From NCBI GenBank assembly GCA_002690445.1, contig NZER01000358.1, positions 1 through 6,756 of the forward strand: a DNA stretch of 6,756 bases, written 5' to 3'. This stretch comes from Candidatus Pacearchaeota archaeon. Its GTDB lineage: Archaea > Nanoarchaeota > Nanoarchaeia > Pacearchaeales > GW2011-AR1. Shown here piece by piece: positions 1 through 5,779 of this stretch. Numbering within the stretch: position 1 is the stretch's first letter; each line of letters opens with the position of its first letter. The position numbers and the translations under genes were made by a program. The notes beneath the pieces were generated by a model. That model did no database searches. It saw only the letters and a list, made by a program, of their open reading frames with translations, and was not told the DNA's origin.

Positions 1-1281
1 AAAGTCACGCTTTGCATTTTTATAAAATGGAGCAGCTGGATCACTAGCATTCTTTATTAACCTATCCTCAACAGTAATTAAACTATTTAAAGCATTTTTA
101 AAATCTACAACTGTATCTTCGGATATATCACCAGACTCTCTAATACGATTAATAGTAGTCCGTAGAATACCATACTCTTCTAAATTTTTAGTATGTTCAG
201 AATCAATTCCAATCTTTTCGCCATACAGCATTTCTATATCACGAAGCATCTGGTTTGCTTCATCTGTCTTGCCTTCACTTCTTAATTTCTTTTCTTGTGT
301 TATGTATCCTTGTAAAATATTGTCTAAAGCCCTACCCTCAGATGTAAGACCATCTTCTTTTACTCCAAGCTTTTCCCTCTCAGCAGCTTCAAGCATGTCA
401 AGGTGAGTTTTCCCTTTATCAAATAATCTTTCTACAACCTTACCTTTAGCTTTGAGAACACCAAATAAACCTAAGTTTTTAAAATATGATTTAAGTGCAT
501 CTTGGTATCTAAAATCTCCACCGCTCATAACAGTTTCATATTGCTCAGCAGCTGTAAATACACCAGCCTCAGCACCTATTTGTCCAATTTGACCTGTAGC
601 CATAAGTGCTGCATGATCAGATTTAGTAAGCATTTCTGTAGCTTCTCTAGTTCCTAAAGCAAGCTTGCTTTGTCTTTGTAGTCCACGAATAAGTTCGGCA
701 TTTATATATCCTAATCCTCCACCAACTCCACCTGCAATACCGCCAAGAACAGCCCCATGCATAGCACCCTCAGTAACACCTTTCCATACATCCCCTTCAT
801 CAATAGCAGCTTGTACACCACCTATAGCACCCTCATAAACAGCAAGAGCACCAGCTTGTTGAGTCATCTGAGGAATGATATATCCCATTCCAATTTGTTT
901 TGCTGCCCTAGCAGCTTTGATGTTTACTCCAGCAAGTGCAAGACCACCTCTAGCAGCTGCTCCACCAGCAGCCATTGCAAGAAAATCAAGAGGCATCATA
1001 AATGAAAGGGCAGTTGAACCTATATCCTGTAAAACATTAGGCTCATATCCTTTATCAAGCTTATACCGTTTCTTCCCTGTTAACATTCTATCTACCATTC
1101 CCTGCAATGATCTGTTATAAGCATCCTTAACCCACTCCCATGAATCTTCATTAATTGGGCCATCAAGCCAAGATTGAAATGAATTTAAATAATCTGGGGA
1201 GTCGTTTGTAAAATCTGTGGGCTGATAGATTCCTTCACCACGTCTGAGTCTCTCTCTCTCAGCATCAATATTAAATGGCAT
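1..1281 (-). CDS. Large virion protein, N-terminal 427 residues (partial, runs off left edge); candidate internal/ejection protein
   Basis: The minus-strand frame is open from an ATG at 1281 to the window edge with no stop, so only the N-terminus is seen. The start is chosen because it lies 3 bases after the TAA of the preceding gene and has GAGG 8 bases upstream; the protein begins MPFNIDAERERLRRGEG. Residues 1-85 are polar, with a Trp/Tyr-rich patch at 38-57. Residues 86-192 are rich in Gly and Ala, with hydrophobic stretches and a glycine-zipper-like run at about 173-190 (GAVLGGIAGGVGGG). Residues 255-400 look helical and charged (KNLGLFGVLKAKGK, then EAAEREKLG and TQEKKLRSEGK). No cysteine is visible. 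I see no lysozyme, transglycosylase, protease or polymerase motif in this part, although a catalytic domain could lie beyond the edge. Position after tail genes and composition suggest an internal virion or ejection protein; this is inference. The frame itself is certain. Confidence 0.85.
   Translation of the reverse strand, partial: MPFNIDAERERLRRGEGIYQPTDFTNDSPDYLNSFQSWLDGPINEDSWEWVKDAYNRSLQGMVDRMLTGKKRYKLDKGYEPNVLQDIGSTALSFMMPLDFLAMAAGGAAARGGLALAGVNIKAARAAKQIGMGYIIPQMTQQAGALAVYEGAIGGVQAAIDEGDVWKGVTEGAMHGAVLGGIAGGVGGGLGYINAELIRGLQRQSKLALGTREATEMLTKSDHAALMATGQIGQIGAEAGVFTAAEQYETVMSGGDFRYQDALKSYFKNLGLFGVLKAKGKVVERLFDKGKTHLDMLEAAEREKLGVKEDGLTSEGRALDNILQGYITQEKKLRSEGKTDEANQMLRDIEMLYGEKIGIDSEHTKNLEEYGILRTTINRIRESGDISEDTVVDFKNALNSLITVEDRLIKNASDPAAPFYKNAKRDF
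706..1026 (-). other. Gly/Ala-rich, glycine-zipper-like segment of the partial large protein (residues 86-192)
   Basis: This stretch is rich in Gly, Ala, Ile and Met, with several near-neutral hydrophobic runs (TALSFMMPLDFLAMAAGGAA, then GAVLGGIAGGVGGG). GxxxG spacing occurs repeatedly near 173-190. Such segments can pack helices closely or insert into membranes. Interspersed Lys, Arg and Asp mean that classical transmembrane helices are not certain. Confidence 0.5.
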
Positions 1282-1284
1282 TTA

Positions 1285-3294
1285 TTATTCCTCTTCTTCT
1301 GGATTCCAATTTTTTACTATATTATATATATCTCCAGCAACCAAACCAGCACCAACAAGACTTGTAGCAAGTGAAAGCCAGCCACCACCAAGTACCGCAG
1401 CAGTACCAATTTTTTGAACTGCTGTTTTAGACAAATATTTTAATAAATATTTTTTACTTTTAGGACTTTGTATAATTCTTTTAAGCTGAGGAAAGAATTT
1501 CTTTGTTACCAATTTCTCTGTTGCATAACCAGTAGTAATGTCAACACCAACTCTTGCAACACCCTCAAATTCAGCTCCCAATGCATCAGTTATTGTACTT
1601 CCTATAGCGTATCTTGTCATAGCTTTTGGAAGTCCAGCTTTAGCTTTCCATAAATTCCATTTATCTGTTGTACCTTTTTTAAATAAGCTACTTATTATCC
1701 TAGGTTTAGTCTTAAACTTATTAGCCCACCTTTTTGACATCTTGGTTTTAATATCTTTTATTTCATCAGTTGCCTTAGTAAGGTCTTTTTTATTTTGGCT
1801 TAGGCTACGCTTATGAATAATCCTTTCTTTCACATTAAGTTTATCAAAACCCTTCTCAGCTTCTAAACTCTTTATTTTAGATTTAAACTCTGTTATATCA
1901 GTTTCTAAGGTTTCTATTTTACCTAGATTAGCACCAACATCTTTTGAGCTTAGGAACTCAGTTATTTTACTAGGAGATAAATGAGTAAGTTCTTCTATAT
2001 ATTTAGCAGACTTAACAGTTACATCAGCTACTTTTGATACACCTTTTGCAATATTTTCTGCTTGAGATGCTGCACCAGCAACACCAATTCCTACACCAAG
2101 TTTACCTAATGAACTCATATCATTATCCGATATACCCACAGCTTCTTTTACTTTTTCTGCCCTACCTATTGGTGCTCCCACGGTTTCTTTTACCTCTGGA
2201 ACATCTAACATAGTTTTCTCGCCAGCTAAGATTTGTTCCTGTACATTTGGAGGTATCTCATGTAATGAAAGATCGGTAGTTCTCAGAAAATCAGTATTAG
2301 ATATTTTCATATTAGTAGCATTAAGATTTCTTAATTGCTGTGGAAGAGCGTCATATTCAGTTATTAAACTGTTTAAAAATTGAGCCTCTACACTACCCCT
2401 AAGCACCTTTCCTTCCGCATCAATAGTTTTTCTCTTTAATTGCTCAGCAGTAATATTTATCATTTGACCTGTTTGAGGATCGTTAAATTTAACATAACCT
2501 TTGTTTTTAAATAAATTATTTAATTCAGAATATCTTTTTGCTTTAGAAAGAAGTTCGTTAGTGTTAAAAGTGACCGAAGCTGTTTTACCCGTTTGCTGAT
2601 CAGTTAAATATTTTTGCACAGGAGAATAATTAAGATTTGTCCAAGCGTCTTTATATGCTTGCATTTCTTTATCATCAATTAAATCATCTTCTCTTGCCTC
2701 TAATAAAAGAAAATCATTTATATTTTTGGCATTTGCAAGTTCTGCATTTATATGTTCAAATGGTTTTAATGAAAGCCTATCGGCAAAATCAACTCGCATT
2801 TTTTTTGTATGGTCAATCCATTTCTTTTGCATTCCAGATATAATTTCATAATCATTTTCATCTAATATACGTCTATTACCTTCTTCATCTACACCAATAT
2901 TTTCCATATCGTACATCATATCTTTTCTTAACTGTTCACCATCATTCACTAAAAAATTAAAATCTTTATTTTTTTTAGCCTGAGTATCAAAATCTTCAAG
3001 CATGAATTGACCTAACTCTAAAGTAGTTTCATCCATCCCATCCATATGTTTATTGTAATAATTTTGCAATCTATTTTTTCTAGCTTTAAGGTCTTCATCA
3101 TTAAATATCATGGAAGTGCCTTTAGAAAACTGACTCATTATCGATCTATAATCATTGTTCCGTGCTTCTTTACGCATCTCATGCTTCTCTAAAGCTGTAG
3201 TAAGCATCTCAGCCATAGTTTCCAAAGAACTTTTTTGTTCATAGGGTGTACTAATTAATGATGATAACCTACTTTCTACACTTCTTCTTGCCAT
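1285..3294 (-). CDS. 669-residue coiled-coil protein with hydrophobic C-terminal tail; candidate internal virion/ejection protein
   Basis: I do not recognise a named family. Residues 1-330 are charged, apparently helical and without membrane segments. A Gly/Ala patch lies at 394-411 (SSLGKLGVGIGVAGAAS spans it). A coiled coil follows: I460, L463, I467, F470, I474 and L477 keep 3-4 heptad spacing, and L505, A508, I512, I515 and M519 do so again, so 457-520 may be a helical hairpin. Residues 520-625 are strongly basic (KRWANKFKTKPR, then SPKSKKYLLKYL). Residues 629-660 form a hydrophobic Gly/Ala segment before an acidic end (NPEEEE). There is no cysteine. The start at 3294 has GGAGG seven bases upstream and lies 3 bases after the previous stop. 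Coiled coil plus a membrane-compatible tail, beside another Gly/Ala-rich large gene, resembles the layout of podovirus internal core proteins such as T7 gp15, but no homology can be claimed. Confidence 0.92.
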   Translation of the reverse strand: MARRSVESRLSSLISTPYEQKSSLETMAEMLTTALEKHEMRKEARNNDYRSIMSQFSKGTSMIFNDEDLKARKNRLQNYYNKHMDGMDETTLELGQFMLEDFDTQAKKNKDFNFLVNDGEQLRKDMMYDMENIGVDEEGNRRILDENDYEIISGMQKKWIDHTKKMRVDFADRLSLKPFEHINAELANAKNINDFLLLEAREDDLIDDKEMQAYKDAWTNLNYSPVQKYLTDQQTGKTASVTFNTNELLSKAKRYSELNNLFKNKGYVKFNDPQTGQMINITAEQLKRKTIDAEGKVLRGSVEAQFLNSLITEYDALPQQLRNLNATNMKISNTDFLRTTDLSLHEIPPNVQEQILAGEKTMLDVPEVKETVGAPIGRAEKVKEAVGISDNDMSSLGKLGVGIGVAGAASQAENIAKGVSKVADVTVKSAKYIEELTHLSPSKITEFLSSKDVGANLGKIETLETDITEFKSKIKSLEAEKGFDKLNVKERIIHKRSLSQNKKDLTKATDEIKDIKTKMSKRWANKFKTKPRIISSLFKKGTTDKWNLWKAKAGLPKAMTRYAIGSTITDALGAEFEGVARVGVDITTGYATEKLVTKKFFPQLKRIIQSPKSKKYLLKYLSKTAVQKIGTAAVLGGGWLSLATSLVGAGLVAGDIYNIVKNWNPEEEE
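1290..1293 (-). promoter_or_regulatory. Shine-Dalgarno GAGG for the partial gene starting at 1281
   Basis: On the minus strand the sequence reads AGAGGAATAATAAATG, giving GAGG with 8 bases to the ATG at 1281. The motif lies within the final Glu codons (GAA GAG GAA) of the preceding 669-residue gene, so the acidic tail of one protein doubles as the ribosome binding site of the next. It supports the chosen start and coupled translation. Confidence 0.6.
1735..1932 (-). other. Coiled-coil region of the 669-residue protein (residues 455-520)
   Basis: Hydrophobic residues I460, L463, I467, F470, I474, L477 and later L505, A508, I512, I515, M519 follow 3-4 spacing. The two runs are separated by a polar break around 481-497, so an antiparallel hairpin is as likely as one long helix. 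The spacing is read directly; oligomeric state is unknown. Confidence 0.65.
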
Positions 3295-3297
3295 AAT

Positions 3298-3495
3298 TTA
3301 TCCTCCCCCTGCTGTGGGTAATTCAGATATCATCGAAGCAAAACTAGTTTCCCAGTCAGCTTCCGCAGCTTGTTCGAGTCCATAAACTCCACTTGTATAT
3401 TCAGCACCAGCTCTTTCTTGACTCGCACCATATTGTTCCTGGGCAGTCTTGAAACCCTTACCAAGCTGTTCTCTTCCTCTCAATTGAGCTCTCAT
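3298..3495 (-). CDS. Possible internal in-frame start giving a 65-residue C-terminal product
   Basis: Inside the 310-residue gene, Met246 is preceded on the minus strand by GCAGGAGGAGGAGGGATG. This contains AGGAGG at 3503-3508 with seven bases to the ATG, which matches the bacterial consensus more fully than the other start signals here. Initiation would make a 65-residue protein beginning MRAQLRGREQLGKG and ending ELPTAGGG, equal to the near-neutral C-terminal domain without the acidic part. Nested in-frame products are known in phage capsid and scaffold genes (for example lambda C/Nu3). The caution is strong: four Gly codons using GGA automatically produce this motif, so it may be coincidence. 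Confidence 0.3.
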   Translation of the reverse strand: MRAQLRGREQLGKGFKTAQEQYGASQERAGAEYTSGVYGLEQAAEADWETSFASMISELPTAGGG

Positions 3496-4230
3496 CCCTC
3501 CTCCTCCTGCATATCCCTTCATGGCTTGTTGTCCAAGCATCTCAGCTCCTTTTTGTATTCCATATAAATCTGCTTGTTTTTTCATGCCCGCACTTTGACC
3601 AGCAAGACTTTCAGCAAATGAAACATCATCTTCTGTGCCCATTATACCATCTGCTCCAGCACCACCATATTGCTCTGCAAGAAACCCCATCTTCTCTTCT
3701 GCAACTGCTTGAAGATGTGGCATCGATAAACTTAATTCTTCCTTAATATCTTTTCCAAATTCTTCTTGTTCAGTAGCACTAGCACCTGGCCATTCTCCAC
3801 CATATCGGTTAGTTTTTACCCATTCTAAAAGCTCATCTTCATCCATTCCTTGAACTTCTTCATAAGTCAAAGATGGAGCACCATAACCTTCTCCCATCTC
3901 TCCAACAGTCGGGCCTTCCCATTCAGCCATAGTTTCATTCATATAATCCACGCCGTCTTGCAGGGTACTAAATGTTTGCTGTCCTTCTATCTCATCCGAA
4001 CCAAAGAACCCATCTTGTTGCTTCCACTCTCCATCTTCATTAAAAAGATATTGATGATATATATCACTTCCATAGCCACCAGCATCTATATAAATAATAT
4101 CACCTGCTTGGGGAGACTGCAATAACATCATGTCACCTTCATACTCAAAGCTGTCTTCATGCAAAGTCTCCCCATAAGAAGAAGACTCAGGATTCATATC
4201 AATTACTATCTCATTATATATTTTACTCAT
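3298..4230 (-). CDS. 310-residue bipartite virion-like protein: very acidic N-terminal two thirds, Gly/Ala/Gln-rich C-terminal third
   Basis: No named family is recognised. By my hand count residues 1-207 carry about 48 Asp/Glu against 7 Lys/Arg, while the last 100 residues are near neutral. Residues 39-72 (SPQAGDIIYIDAGGYG, then YLFNEDGEWKQQ) have alternating beta-strand character like small knob or adaptor modules in phage structural proteins. Residues 192-202 read GADGIMGTEDD, resembling a short Asp-rich calcium-binding loop. From about 208 the protein becomes Gly/Ala/Gln-rich and helical, with a Gly tract at 242-245. It contains no cysteine. The start at 4230 has AGGAAG eight bases upstream and lies 4 bases after the preceding stop. 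The lopsided charge beside a basic neighbour suggests the two may interact, for example as a packaged internal protein pair; that is inference. A scaffold or tail accessory protein is also possible. Confidence 0.9.
   Translation of the reverse strand: MSKIYNEIVIDMNPESSSYGETLHEDSFEYEGDMMLLQSPQAGDIIYIDAGGYGSDIYHQYLFNEDGEWKQQDGFFGSDEIEGQQTFSTLQDGVDYMNETMAEWEGPTVGEMGEGYGAPSLTYEEVQGMDEDELLEWVKTNRYGGEWPGASATEQEEFGKDIKEELSLSMPHLQAVAEEKMGFLAEQYGGAGADGIMGTEDDVSFAESLAGQSAGMKKQADLYGIQKGAEMLGQQAMKGYAGGGGMRAQLRGREQLGKGFKTAQEQYGASQERAGAEYTSGVYGLEQAAEADWETSFASMISELPTAGGG
3302..3306 (-). promoter_or_regulatory. Shine-Dalgarno GGAGG for the 669-residue gene
   Basis: The minus strand reads GGGGGAGGATAAATTATG, placing GGAGG seven bases before the ATG at 3294. 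It is formed by the last Gly codons (GGG GGA GGA) and stop of the 310-residue gene, so translation of the two genes is probably coupled. Confidence 0.75.
3503..3508 (-). promoter_or_regulatory. Internal consensus Shine-Dalgarno AGGAGG before Met246
   Basis: AGGAGG is formed by the codons for Ala241 and Gly242-243 of the 310-residue protein, seven bases before an in-frame ATG at 3495. The sequence match is direct; ribosome use is inferred and may be an accident of GGA glycine codons. Confidence 0.35.
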
Positions 4231-4234
4231 ATTA

Positions 4235-4927
4235 TTATCTTCCTAACATTTGAGATACAGATTGTTTATTACTACCACCAAGTGATTTACCCTGCATTTC
4301 AAAATATTCTAATATTGTTGGAGCACGTTGCATTGATTGTTGTTGTTCTGAACCTTGAACCATACCTCCTTGTTGGTATTGATAAGGTTCGGCTGCATAT
4401 ATTTCGGGAAGATAAATATCTTTTTTCATAAATGCTTTATCAACTAGTCCCCTCTGCCAATCAGCTGATTTTTCTTGGATTCCTGTTGCCCATTTTCCGA
4501 TACCAGTTTCACCAAACTTTGGTGCTAATTTTCCAAAAATTTCGCCACCGAGTTTACTGCCACCAAATGAAAGGACTTGACCTAGTAATGCTTCTCCAAA
4601 GCTTTGACCTGCTGCCTTTTGTCTTCCCCTAAGTTCCTCAGCTTGTTTTTTTGCTTGTCCGCCAGTCCATATTGTTTCTTTACCTTTTATCTTTTTCGCA
4701 GAACCTATACCTATATTTTTTTGTGCTACTTGTTCTATAAGAAGATCAGCTAAATGCCCAGCACCAGGAAGAGCTGTTTTTATTATATCTCCAAGGAAAC
4801 CCCATCGTCCTCTTTTCTTCATACCTTTTCTATATTTTTTCTCCTGGGCTTCAATTTCTCGTGCAAGGCGTCTAATATCTCTGCCCTGCCTTCCAGCCAT
4901 TCCCATTGCACCAGTGTACATTGCCAT
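4235..4927 (-). CDS. 230-residue basic Gly/Gln-rich protein of the virion gene cluster, function unknown
   Basis: I recognise no named family. The N-terminus is Met/Gly-rich (MAMYTGAMGMAGRQG), followed by a strongly basic amphipathic stretch at 13-42 (RDIRRLAREIEAQEKKYRKG, then KKRGRWG). Residues 43-68 (FLGDIIKTALPGAGHLADLL) are hydrophobic enough to contact a membrane or pack as a helix. Repeated Gly-rich turns span 110-150 (SFGEALLGQVLSFGGSKLGG), and 183-200 is Gln-rich. By hand count there are about 37 Lys/Arg and 22 Asp/Glu, so it is net basic, opposite to the next gene's product. No cysteine is present. The start at 4927 is chosen over the in-frame ATG two codons later because AGGAGA lies seven bases upstream. 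Size and position recall the small internal core protein of T7-like phages (gp14), but this is context only; a head-tail or tail accessory protein is an alternative. Confidence 0.88.
   Translation of the reverse strand: MAMYTGAMGMAGRQGRDIRRLAREIEAQEKKYRKGMKKRGRWGFLGDIIKTALPGAGHLADLLIEQVAQKNIGIGSAKKIKGKETIWTGGQAKKQAEELRGRQKAAGQSFGEALLGQVLSFGGSKLGGEIFGKLAPKFGETGIGKWATGIQEKSADWQRGLVDKAFMKKDIYLPEIYAAEPYQYQQGGMVQGSEQQQSMQRAPTILEYFEMQGKSLGGSNKQSVSQMLGR
4239..4244 (-). promoter_or_regulatory. Shine-Dalgarno AGGAAG for the 310-residue gene
   Basis: The minus strand reads TTAGGAAGATAATAATATG, with AGGAAG eight bases before the ATG at 4230. It overlaps the codons for the last Leu-Gly-Arg of the 230-residue gene, whose TAA stop sits between the motif and the new start. 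Confidence 0.65.
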
Positions 4928-4934
4928 AATTTAT

Positions 4935-4940
4935 TCTCCT
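4935..4940 (-). promoter_or_regulatory. Shine-Dalgarno AGGAGA for the 230-residue gene, in the 31-base gap
   Basis: The minus strand reads GATAGGAGAATAAATTATGG, with AGGAGA seven bases before the ATG at 4927. The surrounding gap (4928-4958) is the longest non-coding stretch in the window. I see no hairpin terminator and no convincing promoter in it, so the genes on both sides are probably on one transcript. Confidence 0.75.
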
Positions 4941-4958
4941 ATCTTTATTCTAATTTGA

Positions 4959-5777
4959 TTAACCATATACTGCAAAATCCGTTACTGCTGTTGGTAGTGC
5001 TGTTGCTTTCATAATAAAAGGTGCATATTCAACTGTAACATTGCCACCCCATCTTAATACATAGGCTGAATTATGTGAACATGCAGCACCAAGCCACCAT
5101 TCATATGCTGTTCCTGCCGTAAGCCCTGTAACAACCCATTGATGATTTATAGCTACTTCTTCAGCACCAGCATTATGATGAACCTCGTGTTCGTTAGTTA
5201 CATCATTTGAATTGGGAAAATCAATCGGACTATAGCCAGTAGTTGCACTTGCGTCTGATAGTCCAAAATATAAAGGTCTAGCTGAAGCACCATCAGAATA
5301 TATAAACACCTCTATTTCCACAGCACCGCTTGGAGGAGCTACAAATTTCACTTTATGGGCATCACTTACTACTACAAAAGAATTTGTTACAGCATAGGAA
5401 TCATCGGCAGCATCTATTCCTATTGTAGTATATCCCAGGATCATCCCAGCATAAGCTGAATTAGCAACTGAAAATTGTGTTCCATTATTTTTTGCCAGAA
5501 AATTTCCACTTAATACATCTAAGGTCATCTTCTTCCCTTTTATATTAACATCTTTTGTAGTATCAAGAGTAATGTTTCTACCTGTATTATATAATATATT
5601 GCCGAGCCATTCCCCACCAATTTTTGCCCATAACTTTGCACCTATTGATGATGATCTTAATTGTATATCTCCATCAGCACCTTCTTGTTTACTTGGAGAA
5701 CCAAGCCTATTCATATTGGAGGTAACTGGCCTTTTAGCCTTGTTCCATTGCAATCCTCTTGTTCTATCTCTTGCCAT
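4959..5777 (-). CDS. Tail fibre/appendage-like structural protein, 272 residues
   Basis: This is probably a virion appendage protein. Residues 27-58 contain SPSKQEGADGDIQLRSSS and GAKLWAKIGGEWL, a pattern I associate with the N-terminal adaptor region of phage fibre-like proteins (recognition from memory, not searched). Residues 60-105 have short alternating strands (NITLDTTKDVNIKGKKMTLD) like a beta-helix or fibre shaft. From about 106 to the end the protein is beta-rich and aromatic, with VTGLTAGTAYEWWLGAA at 216-232, resembling the edge strands of a jelly-roll or fibronectin-like sandwich, and a His-containing loop at 197-201 (HEVHH). A single cysteine lies at 233. The ATG at 5777 shares one base with the stop of the preceding gene (TAATG) and has no clear Shine-Dalgarno, suggesting start by coupled reinitiation. 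A host-receptor-binding role for the C-terminal half is inferred. Confidence 0.88.
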   Translation of the reverse strand: MARDRTRGLQWNKAKRPVTSNMNRLGSPSKQEGADGDIQLRSSSIGAKLWAKIGGEWLGNILYNTGRNITLDTTKDVNIKGKKMTLDVLSGNFLAKNNGTQFSVANSAYAGMILGYTTIGIDAADDSYAVTNSFVVVSDAHKVKFVAPPSGAVEIEVFIYSDGASARPLYFGLSDASATTGYSPIDFPNSNDVTNEHEVHHNAGAEEVAINHQWVVTGLTAGTAYEWWLGAACSHNSAYVLRWGGNVTVEYAPFIMKATALPTAVTDFAVYG

Positions 5778-5779
5778 TA
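5775..5779 (-). promoter_or_regulatory. TAATG stop-start overlap coupling tail protein and fibre-like gene
   Basis: The minus strand reads AATAAAATAATGGCAAGA: the TAA stop of the upstream gene and the ATG of the fibre-like gene share one A. No purine-rich Shine-Dalgarno is visible in the preceding 25 bases (AGACCAAGACC is the nearest). Termination-reinitiation is the likely mode of start. Confidence 0.6.

Noticed and set aside
757..1120. Plus-strand open frames of about 80 codons opposite the partial large gene
   Set aside because: They lie antisense to a frame that is open throughout with coherent protein character and a good start; their Ser/Thr/His-rich translation is typical of the complement of Ala/Gly-rich coding sequence, and they overlap each other in different frames.
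1538..1816. Plus-strand 92-codon hydrophobic open frame, holin-like at first sight
   Set aside because: It is fully antisense to the 669-residue gene. Its hydrophobicity comes from the complement of Lys/Glu-rich codons, and it sits inside a cluster transcribed wholly in the other direction.
2799..2976. Two A8 runs on the coding strand (2799-2806 and 2969-2976), possible ribosomal slippery sites
   Set aside because: Both encode ordinary Lys-rich segments in a frame that stays open for 669 codons. I see no stimulatory hairpin and no overlapping partner gene; such runs are expected in AT-rich coding sequence.
1..3294. Cell-wall-degrading domain in one of the two large proteins, as in T7 gp16
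   Set aside because: No lysozyme, transglycosylase or peptidase motif is recognisable in the visible residues; a domain could lie beyond the left edge but cannot be claimed.
4928..4958. Promoter or terminator in the 31-base gap
   Set aside because: The gap has no inverted repeat with a U tract and no paired -35/-10 elements; A/T-rich hexamers occur by chance at this composition. Only the ribosome binding site is supported.
4959..5100. Fibre C-terminus as the variable region of a diversity-generating retroelement
   Set aside because: There is no reverse transcriptase and no second copy of this segment in the window, and I see no adenine-biased template repeat.
5082..5132. Fibronectin type III domain at VTGLTAGTAYEWWLGA in the fibre-like protein
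   Set aside because: The strand pattern is suggestive, but the other landmarks of the domain are not visible; it fits a jelly-roll edge equally well, so no domain was called.
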